Shown piece by piece: positions 7,787 through 12,255 of a DNA stretch of 12,255 nt (the stretch's first letter is position 1; every line of letters begins with the position of its first letter). The DNA lies in the NCBI GenBank assembly GCA_017853515.1, contig JAFMJK010000044.1:1-12255 (forward strand), written 5' to 3'. The position numbers were made by a program, and so were the translations under genes. The stretch comes from Chthoniobacterales bacterium (GTDB lineage: Bacteria > Verrucomicrobiota > Verrucomicrobiia > Chthoniobacterales > JACTMZ01). The notes beneath the pieces were generated by a model, which was not told the origin of the DNA, ran no database searches, and saw only the letters and a program-made list of their open reading frames with translations.

Positions 7787-7847
7787 AAAAAGTGAGCCGC
7801 CAGGTGCTCCGGCCAGAAAACAAGAAAACTGACCGGCCTGGCGGCTC
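7787..7847 (-). terminator. Terminator-like hairpin in the phoB leader (candidate attenuator)
   Basis: On the minus strand, 7847-7837 (GAGCCGCCAGG) pairs perfectly with 7804-7794 (CCTGGCGGCTC). The stem continues, after a 4-base bulge on one side (7805-7808), with CCGG/CCGG and then four more pairs including one U-G wobble. That gives about 19 pairs around a 12-base T-rich loop (7817-7828). Two bases past the stem is a run of five U (7791-7787). This is the classic shape of an intrinsic terminator for leftward transcription. The next leftward gene is phoB, whose GTG lies 47 bases past the stem, and no gene precedes it on this strand. It therefore looks like a leader attenuator or the end of a small leader RNA. 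On the plus strand no T run follows. Confidence 0.6.
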
Positions 7848-7933
7848 TTGGCGCAAACCAAACCGTTAACTTTGACCGAAGGGGCGGCTTGGCGTTCAAA
7901 AAATATTTCCGGGCCCCCGGAGCGCCCCTCCCC

Positions 7934-7951
7934 ATGTGACGAAAATGTCAC
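7934..7951. promoter_or_regulatory. Pho-box-like operator candidate (also a dyad)
   Basis: ATGTGAC and ATGTCAC form a 7-base direct repeat separated by GAAA, an 11-base period. That is the layout of the E. coli Pho box, where CTGTCAT-like heptamers are spaced by four bases. The second heptamer matches CTGTCAC at 6 of 7 positions, the first is weaker. The same bases are also a dyad, TGTGAC-N6-GTCACA (7935-7952), so a dimeric regulator is an alternative; the spacing is two bases longer than CRP's TGTGA-N6-TCACA. The site is about 70 bases before the transpeptidase start and about 190 before phoB, so it could serve either. Confidence 0.35.
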
Positions 7952-8021
7952 AGAATCAACGGGTTGCCCTTGGCCGCCGATTGGCCCTTTCCGCCCGGGC
8001 GACCCGTGCTAGGTTTCCGGC

Positions 8022-8675
8022 GTGAAAATTCGCCTGATTTTCTGCGCGGGCGCCCTGCTGCTGGCCTCCTGCAGTCAATACGACAAGCGCCACGTCATGC
8101 ACATCAGCGTGGCGGACCAGCGCCTGCTCCTCACCGACCGCGGCGAACCGGTGGCGAGTTATCCGATTTCCACCTCGAAGTTCGGGCTCAATTCGCGCGA
8201 GGGCAGCTACGGCACGCCGGTCGGACGTCACCGCGTGGCCAAAAAAATCGGCGGTGGTCTGCCGGTCGGCGCGGTCATGAAATCGCGTCGTTTCACCGGC
8301 GAAGTGCTGCCGGTCAATGCGCCCGGACGCGATCCGATCGTCACGCGCATCCTTTGGTTGCACGGACTCGAAGCGCACAACCGGAACAGCTTTGTCAGAA
8401 ACATCTACATCCACGGCACGCCGGAGGAGCGGAACATCGGTTTGCCGGTCAGTTACGGATGCGTGCGCATGAAATCGCGCGACGTGATCGAGCTTTACGA
8501 TCGCGTGGGCACCGGCGCGCGCGTCGATATTTTCCGCGAACCGCTCGCCGCACGCTTGCCCAAACTTTTCCCGGCGCAAGCGACACCGCCGCCCGCGATG
8601 ACGCAAACCGCGCCGCCGTCCGTGCCGACCACCACGTTGGCCGGCGACCTGCCCGACGCGACGCGCGGGCTTTGA
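8022..8675 (+). CDS. Lipoprotein L,D-transpeptidase (YkuD domain)
   Basis: YkuD-type L,D-transpeptidases form 3-3 cross-links in peptidoglycan or attach proteins to it, using a catalytic cysteine outside the inner membrane. The 217 residues start with a lipoprotein signal peptide: a basic MKIR, a hydrophobic stretch, and the lipobox LASC with Cys17 as the lipidated residue. The YkuD domain spans about 26-172; the catalytic motif is IYIHGT (His131) followed by GLPVSYGCVRM with Cys147, which fits the HGT...S-GC-R signature. The canonical SHG is SYG here, a tyrosine replacing histidine. A Pro/Thr/Ala-rich tail (about 183-217) looks flexible. The start is GTG at 8022 with TAGG about 9 bases upstream. 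The gene is coupled to the next one by a TTGA stop/start overlap. The exact acceptor substrate cannot be told. Confidence 0.9.
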   Translation: MKIRLIFCAGALLLASCSQYDKRHVMHISVADQRLLLTDRGEPVASYPISTSKFGLNSREGSYGTPVGRHRVAKKIGGGLPVGAVMKSRRFTGEVLPVNAPGRDPIVTRILWLHGLEAHNRNSFVRNIYIHGTPEERNIGLPVSYGCVRMKSRDVIELYDRVGTGARVDIFREPLAARLPKLFPAQATPPPAMTQTAPPSVPTTTLAGDLPDATRGL

Positions 8676-9451
8676 GCAGGATACCGCGCCGCTGGACGGT
8701 GGCCGGCATCGACCTCGCATGGGGAGAGCGGCGGCCCGATGGAATTTGTCTTCTGCGCGGAGAAGCGGGACGCGTCACGGACGCCTTGGTCGGCCTGACT
8801 TTCGGTGATGCGGAACTGCTGGAATGGTTGCGGCAACATCTGCCGCGGGACCAAGCGGTCCTGCTCTGCCTCGATGCGCCGGTGGTCTGCCCCAACAAGA
8901 CAGGATCCCGCCCCGTCGACCGTTTGACGCACCGCATGTTCCATCGCGAACAAGCCGGGGCGCATCCGACCAACCGCACGCGATGCGCGCGTCCGCTTCG
9001 CATCGTTGCCGCGCTGAAACGCGAGGGATTCTCCATCGCAACCGATTGGCCATCCACACGACGGGCGATGGTCGAGGTCTACCCGCATCCAGCCACCGTC
9101 CGGTGGTTCGGTTTGCCCCGCACGATCAAATACAAGCGCGGACCGTTGACCGAACGACGCCGCGAGTTCGCGCGATTGCAGCGCCTCCTGCGCGCATGGT
9201 TGCAGCTGCATGCTCCGGAAATCGCCGCGCAGGAAACAATCGGGGGCTTGCTCCGTGCCGGGTGGACAAAGGATGACGAGGACCGCACCGACGCGCTCTT
9301 GTCCGCTCTCATCGGATGGCAGTGGGCCACGCGCGGGGTGGCGGCGGTCGAGGTTCTGGGCGACACGCGGCGCGGATTCATCGTCCTTCCGACAGAAATA
9401 CAGCCTGGTCGGTCCCACAACTCGAGTTCCCCCCGGACTCATGCGCTATGA
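8672..9451 (+). CDS. DUF429 family protein (predicted RNase H-like nuclease fold)
   Basis: DUF429 proteins are predicted to share the RNase H fold, but their biological role is not established. The 259 residues show the family pattern: VAGIDLAWG (10-18), LLCLDAPVVCPN (64-75), a CDR-like PVDR block, VEVYPHPA (134-141), KYKRG, DRTDALLSALIGW and a closing GFIVLP (235-240). Asp14, Asp68, Glu135 and Asp207 are candidates for a metal-binding acidic cluster. After GFIVLP a 19-residue Ser/Arg-rich tail is probably not part of the fold; its codons form one arm of an inverted repeat (9401-9464). The start chosen is TTG at 8672, overlapping the transpeptidase stop as TTGA; GTG at 8699, giving MAGIDLAW, is equally plausible. 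Cotranscription with the transpeptidase gene is likely, without an obvious functional link. Confidence 0.8.
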   Translation: MSRIPRRWTVAGIDLAWGERRPDGICLLRGEAGRVTDALVGLTFGDAELLEWLRQHLPRDQAVLLCLDAPVVCPNKTGSRPVDRLTHRMFHREQAGAHPTNRTRCARPLRIVAALKREGFSIATDWPSTRRAMVEVYPHPATVRWFGLPRTIKYKRGPLTERRREFARLQRLLRAWLQLHAPEIAAQETIGGLLRAGWTKDDEDRTDALLSALIGWQWATRGVAAVEVLGDTRRGFIVLPTEIQPGRSHNSSSPRTHAL

Positions 9452-9464
9452 CCCGACCAGGCTG
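9401..9464. repeat. 12-base perfect inverted repeat straddling the DUF429 stop codon
   Basis: CAGCCTGGTCGG (9401-9412) is exactly inverted as CCGACCAGGCTG (9453-9464), with 40 bases between. The first arm codes for part of the protein tail and the second lies just past the TGA at 9449-9451. Inside the spacer is a second perfect palindrome, AACTCGAGTT (9419-9428). Immediately after the right arm is a tight stem GGGC-TGAA-GCCC (9466-9477) followed by three T. The set could form an mRNA 3' end structure, though the T run is too short for a strong intrinsic terminator. Confidence 0.6.
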
Positions 9465-9660
9465 CGGGCTGAAGCCCTTTGTCTGGATCCGCTATGGGCG
9501 GATAACCTAAATAAAGCACCAGCCGTGCCAAATTTCGGCGGAGAAGTCCTCTTACTCTGTAAAAAATCAGGCCTCTGGGCCGCTCTGAGCGCGCGCACTG
9601 TCGCTTTTCGTCCAGCGACAGGCGCTTGCCCCGCGGCGGCTCAGTGTGTTCTCTCGACGG
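9452..9660. other. Gene-free gap between the DUF429 gene and the VanZ-like gene
   Basis: These 209 bases carry no convincing coding frame and are richer in A and T in the first half. They hold the right arm of the inverted repeat (9453-9464), a small GGGC/GCCC stem (9466-9477), an AT-rich stretch around 9506-9516 that could serve as a promoter region, and a hairpin at 9593-9625. A promoter for vanZ-like/ligA is expected here, but I cannot define its boxes. Confidence 0.5.
9593..9625. other. Hairpin upstream of the VanZ-like gene
   Basis: CTGTCGC (9598-9604) and GCGACAG (9615-9621) pair perfectly around a 10-base loop. Outside one bulged A (9597) the stem continues with GCGC/GCGC, about 11 pairs in total. 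It lies 35 bases before the ATG of the VanZ-like gene, so in the 5' leader if transcription starts upstream. No T tract follows. Function is unknown. Confidence 0.45.
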
Positions 9661-10062
9661 ATGTCCCGTCGCCTCACCGCACTGGCCCTGTGGTCGATCC
9701 TCGCCTGCTGGGCGGGCGGCATTGTCTGGTTGTCGTCGCTCACACCCAGGGAGTTGCCCGAGGCGGCGTTTTTGGTATCGGACAAGTTCAACCACTTCAT
9801 CGCTTTCGCCGTGGGCGGATGGCTTGCCGCGAGCGCGCTCCGCGTTTCGCGTCCGCAGGCCGCATTGGCCGGCCGCATACTGCTCGGCATTCTGCTCATC
9901 TCCGCGTTCGGCGCCATCGACGAGTCGCTGCAGAAATTCACCCCGGGCCGCACGGGTGGCGACATCTATGACTGGATTGCGGATTTCCTCGGAGCCGTGA
10001 CCGGCGCATTATTGACCCTCACGACCCATGCCCGCCTTGAACGCTTCCTCACGCGCCCGTGA
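9661..10062 (+). CDS. VanZ-like family membrane protein
   Basis: VanZ-like proteins are small multi-helix membrane proteins; the founding member gives low-level teicoplanin resistance, but most homologues have no known role. The 133 residues show hydrophobic helices at about 7-26, 45-61, 70-86 and 104-121. The family signature is present: DKFNHFIAFAVGGW (41-54) and GAIDESLQKFTPGR followed by GGDIYDWIADFLGAVTG (84-115), which fits the DE-Q-PGR-D-N/D-G pattern. ATG at 9661 is chosen over a GTG at 9646; neither has a Shine-Dalgarno. The 3' end overlaps the ligA start by 35 bases, so translation of the two is probably linked. I would not infer glycopeptide resistance from this gene. Confidence 0.85.
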   Translation: MSRRLTALALWSILACWAGGIVWLSSLTPRELPEAAFLVSDKFNHFIAFAVGGWLAASALRVSRPQAALAGRILLGILLISAFGAIDESLQKFTPGRTGGDIYDWIADFLGAVTGALLTLTTHARLERFLTRP

Positions 10063-12034
10063 ACTCCGGCGCGAGATCGCCCGTCACGACCGTCTTTACT
10101 ACGAGGAAGCTGCCCCGGAAATCACCGACCGGGAATACGACGCGCTGCTCCGCGAGCTATGCGATCTCGAGGATGCGCATCCCGAACTGCGCGCGCCCGA
10201 CTCCCCCACCCAGCGCGTGGCAGGCAAGCCGCTCGAAGGCTTCAAGCAAGTGCGCCACCGCGTGCCCATGCAGAGCCTCGACAACACATATTCGCTGGAA
10301 GAGGCGGACGAATTCATGGCCCGCGTCGAGCGCCTCCTCCCCGGCATCAAACTGCGCTGGACCATCGAACCGAAAGTCGACGGCGTCGCGCTCTCGCTGA
10401 CTTATCGCGAAGGACTGCTCGAATTGGCGGCCACCCGCGGCGATGGCACGACCGGCGATGATGTGACGCAAAACATCCGCACCATCCGCACGATCCCCCT
10501 CAAGCTTGAGGGCGATGTTCCCGATTTGCTCGAAATCCGCGGCGAAGTTTATCTGCCGAAGAAGAAATTCGCCGCGCTGAACGAGGAGCGGGAGAAAGAA
10601 GGCGAAGCGCTCTTTGCCAATCCGCGCAACGCGGCGGCCGGCTCGCTCAAGCTTCTCGATTCCTCGATCGTGGCCAAACGCGGACTCAGCGCCGTCTTCT
10701 ACGGACTCGGGGCGGTGGAAGGCGGCAAAGCCCCGCAGTCGCAGGAGGAACTTTTGCACTGGTTGAAAAAGATCGGACTGCCCGTCGTTCCGAAATTCTG
10801 GGAAGCGGATGACGAAGCCGGGGTGCGCAAGGCCATCGCCGCGTTGGAAAAAATCCGCCACGACTTCGCTTTCGAAACGGACGGCGCGGTGATCAAGCTC
10901 GACGAATTCAGGCGCCGCGAGCAGGCCGGCAGCACCTCCAAGGCGCCGCGCTGGGCCATGGCCTACAAATACGAGGCGGAGCGCGCCCGCACGAAGCTCA
11001 ACAGCATCACCGTGCAGGTCGGCCGCATGGGCACGCTCACCCCGGTGGCGGAACTCGAGCCTGTGCCGATCGCGGGAAGCCGCGTGGCCCGCGCCACGCT
11101 GCACAACGAGGAAGAGATCGCTCGCAAGGACATCCGTATCGGCGATTGGGTCTTCGTCGAAAAAGCGGGGGAGGTCATTCCCGCCGTGGTCGGAGTTGAT
11201 CTCAAAGCGCGCACCGGGAAGGAAAAGATATTCAAGATGCCGGAGAAGTGTCCGTCATGCGGCAGCAAGGTCTTTCGCGATCCGGAACTGACCGCGATCC
11301 GCTGCATCAATCCCGATTGCCCGGCGCAAATCCGCCGCCGCATCGAGCATTTCGCCGCGCGCGGAGCGATGGACATCGAAGGATTGGGCGAAGCCATGGT
11401 CGACCAGTTGGTCACCGCGGGATTGGTTGCCGCGTTGCCCGATGTCTACGCACTCAAGGCCGGCGAGGTCGCGGCCCTCGAGCGCATGGGCGAGAAAAGC
11501 ACGGCGAATCTGCTCGCGGCGATCGAGGGGAGCAAAGGGCAACCCCTGTGGCGCCTGCTGTTCGGTCTCGGCATCATGCATGTCGGCGCGTCGGTCGCGC
11601 GCAAGCTGGCCGACAAGTTCCATACATTGGACAAAATTGCTTCCGCTTCGGTCGAGGAATTGGAAAGCACGGAGGATGTCGGCGAGATCGTCGCCCGGGA
11701 AATCCACGATTTCTTCCGCTTACCGCACAACCGGAAGCTGGTTGAGTCCCTGCGCAAGCGCGGATTGAACTTCGGCGAACGCGACGAACGCACCGCGCCC
11801 GCATCGCAGGAATTGGCCGGCGAAACGTGGGTCATCACGGGAACACTGAGCCGTCCGCGCGACGAAATCGCCGAGTTGATCCGCCGCCATGGCGGCGGCG
11901 TGAGCGGCAGCGTGAGCAAAAAAACCAGCTACGTCCTCGCCGGCGAGGAAGCGGGGAGCAAGCTCGACAAGGCTAAATCGCTGGGGGTGCCGGTCGTCGA
12001 CGAAGCAGCACTGCACGAGAGGCTCAAACCATAG
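10028..12034 (+). CDS. ligA: NAD-dependent DNA ligase LigA
   Basis: LigA seals nicks between Okazaki fragments and in repair, using NAD as the adenylate donor. The 668 residues have the full family layout: the Ia domain (about 1-65, with HDRLYYEEAAPEITDREYDAL) that binds NMN and the nucleotidyltransferase domain. The adenylated lysine is Lys116 in EPKVDG, with later motifs RGEVYLP (171-177) and FETDGAVIKL. An OB fold (about 320-400) contains VGRMGTLTPVAELEPV. A four-cysteine zinc finger follows (Cys408, 411, 426, 431), then the helix-hairpin-helix region (about 440-585) and a C-terminal BRCT domain (about 595-668) with WVITGTL and GGGVSGSVSKKTSYVLAG. All key residues seem present and the length is normal. 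It starts ATG at 10028 within the end of the VanZ-like gene. Its TAG stop (12032-12034) is part of the first unit of a 9-base tandem repeat. Confidence 0.98.
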   Translation: MPALNASSRARELRREIARHDRLYYEEAAPEITDREYDALLRELCDLEDAHPELRAPDSPTQRVAGKPLEGFKQVRHRVPMQSLDNTYSLEEADEFMARVERLLPGIKLRWTIEPKVDGVALSLTYREGLLELAATRGDGTTGDDVTQNIRTIRTIPLKLEGDVPDLLEIRGEVYLPKKKFAALNEEREKEGEALFANPRNAAAGSLKLLDSSIVAKRGLSAVFYGLGAVEGGKAPQSQEELLHWLKKIGLPVVPKFWEADDEAGVRKAIAALEKIRHDFAFETDGAVIKLDEFRRREQAGSTSKAPRWAMAYKYEAERARTKLNSITVQVGRMGTLTPVAELEPVPIAGSRVARATLHNEEEIARKDIRIGDWVFVEKAGEVIPAVVGVDLKARTGKEKIFKMPEKCPSCGSKVFRDPELTAIRCINPDCPAQIRRRIEHFAARGAMDIEGLGEAMVDQLVTAGLVAALPDVYALKAGEVAALERMGEKSTANLLAAIEGSKGQPLWRLLFGLGIMHVGASVARKLADKFHTLDKIASASVEELESTEDVGEIVAREIHDFFRLPHNRKLVESLRKRGLNFGERDERTAPASQELAGETWVITGTLSRPRDEIAELIRRHGGGVSGSVSKKTSYVLAGEEAGSKLDKAKSLGVPVVDEAALHERLKP

Positions 12035-12066
12035 GTCCCATAGGACTTATAAGACCCATAGGACCC
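12031..12066. repeat. Four-unit 9-base tandem repeat between ligA and the four-helix gene
   Basis: The units are ATAGGTCCC, ATAGGACTT, ATAAGACCC and ATAGGACCC, in perfect 9-base register; the next nine bases, ATGAAATCC, start the following gene and agree at five positions. Unit 1 supplies the ligA stop codon TAG. Unit 4 supplies an AGGA three bases before the ATG, close for a Shine-Dalgarno site. The whole gap between the two genes is repeat and nothing else. The origin is most simply slippage of a short unit. Confidence 0.85.
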
Positions 12067-12255
12067 ATGAAATCCGGCCAAAGTTTCCTCCCCAAGCACG
12101 GCAACTACCAAGAATTGAAAGCCTTTCAAAAGGCCGAGGTGGTTTACGACCTTACGGTTCGCTTTGCGCGCAAGTATCTCGGGCGCGGCGACCGCACCGT
12201 CGACCAGATGGTGCAAGCAGCGCGTTCCGGGAAAAAGAATCTGCTCGAAGGCAGC
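12067..12255 (+). CDS. Four-helix-bundle suffix-domain protein, 5' part (cut by window end)
   Basis: The first 63 residues are present, from ATG at 12067 to the window's last codon. KHGNYQELKAFQKAEVVYDL, RFARKYLGRGDRTVDQMVQA and ARSGKKNLLEGS resemble the N-terminus of proteins annotated as four-helix-bundle suffix domain (TIGR04258), relatives of the 23S rRNA-intervening-sequence protein family. The KNLLEGS end matches the I-EG motif at the end of helix 2 in that family. Known roles of the wider group are unclear; relatives include the avd accessory protein of diversity-generating retroelements. Nothing in this window suggests such a retroelement. The gene directly follows the 9-base repeat, and whether the frame stays intact beyond the window is unknown. 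Confidence 0.75.
   Translation, partial: MKSGQSFLPKHGNYQELKAFQKAEVVYDLTVRFARKYLGRGDRTVDQMVQAARSGKKNLLEGS

Larger units (their letters stand above)
7748..8021. promoter_or_regulatory. Divergent intergenic region between phoB and the L,D-transpeptidase gene
   Basis: This 274-base non-coding region must hold the start signals for both the leftward phoB block and the rightward L,D-transpeptidase gene. It contains a terminator-like hairpin (7787-7847), a repeated GGCGGCT segment (7841-7846 and 7883-7889 cores), an AT-rich patch around 7898-7908, and a Pho-box-like repeat (7934-7951). I could not make out a convincing -35/-10 pair on either strand. Its base composition is less GC-rich than the flanking genes in places. 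Confidence 0.7.

Noticed and set aside
7748..7951. 68-residue N-terminal extension of the PhoB regulator
   Set aside because: It is translated from the hairpin leader, has no domain, and the receiver domain needs only the part from 7747.
7935..7952. CRP site TGTGA-N6-TCACA
   Set aside because: The half-sites match, but the spacing between TGTGA and TCACA is 8, not 6 bases, so a standard CRP site does not fit.
7964..8671. Upstream extension of the DUF429 frame
   Set aside because: It lies out of frame inside the transpeptidase gene, and DUF429 homology starts only after 8672.
9661..10062. Glycopeptide-resistance role for the VanZ-like gene
   Set aside because: No vanHAX or vanRS genes are near, and VanZ-like proteins are widespread without resistance roles.
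10157..11104. Minus-strand frame of 315 codons within ligA
   Set aside because: Antisense shadow of a complete, well-conserved ligA; no motif.
11929..12216. Minus-strand frame reading SYGSYKSYGTYG across the repeat
   Set aside because: The Tyr/Ser/Gly run is only the 9-base repeat read backwards; the plus strand carries two supported genes there.

Overview
The window is GC-rich bacterial chromosome, tightly packed with mostly housekeeping genes: 13 protein-coding genes, two of them cut by the window edges. No rRNA, tRNA, CRISPR array, transposase or phage gene is visible. A P-type chorismate mutase-prephenate dehydratase next to hpf-scpA-scpB, many GTG/TTG starts, few clear Shine-Dalgarno sequences and the TIGR04258-like four-helix gene at the right end fit a member of the Verrucomicrobiota/PVC group. 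That placement is inference and only moderately sure.

Layout. The 3' part of rimO (+, 2-697) meets a large leftward block tail to tail with a 13-base overlap. In its own 5'-to-3' order the leftward block is phoB (7747-7040), phoR (7043-5757), a two-helix membrane protein with a TPR-like tail (5714-5220), hpf (5168-4821), scpA (4812-4060), scpB (4002-3313), pheA (3316-2249) and a TPR-repeat protein (2196-685). Several junctions are overlapping or nearly so (GTGA at phoB/phoR, ATGA at scpB/pheA, 8 bases between hpf and scpA), so cotranscription is likely over parts of the block. A divergent intergenic region (7748-8021) separates it from a rightward block: a lipoprotein L,D-transpeptidase (8022-8675), a DUF429 protein (8672-9451), a 209-base gap with hairpins, a VanZ-like membrane protein (9661-10062), ligA (10028-12034), a 9-base tandem repeat, and the start of a four-helix-bundle gene (12067-12255, cut).

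How the genes work together. PhoB/PhoR is a two-component system of the phosphate-sensing type. ScpA and ScpB are the kleisin and its partner for SMC in chromosome segregation. PheA makes phenylpyruvate from chorismate, HPF puts idle ribosomes to sleep, RimO modifies ribosomal protein S12, LigA seals DNA nicks, and the L,D-transpeptidase acts on the cell wall. These are core functions and I see no defence island or secondary-metabolite cluster.

The least ordinary parts are non-coding. The phoB leader contains a 19-pair terminator-like hairpin with a U tract, 47 bases before the start codon, and a repeated upstream segment able to compete for one arm. Further upstream is an 11-base-period repeat resembling a Pho box. 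A 12-base inverted repeat straddles the stop codon of the DUF429 gene. A four-unit 9-base repeat supplies the stop codon of ligA and runs directly into the ATG of the next gene.
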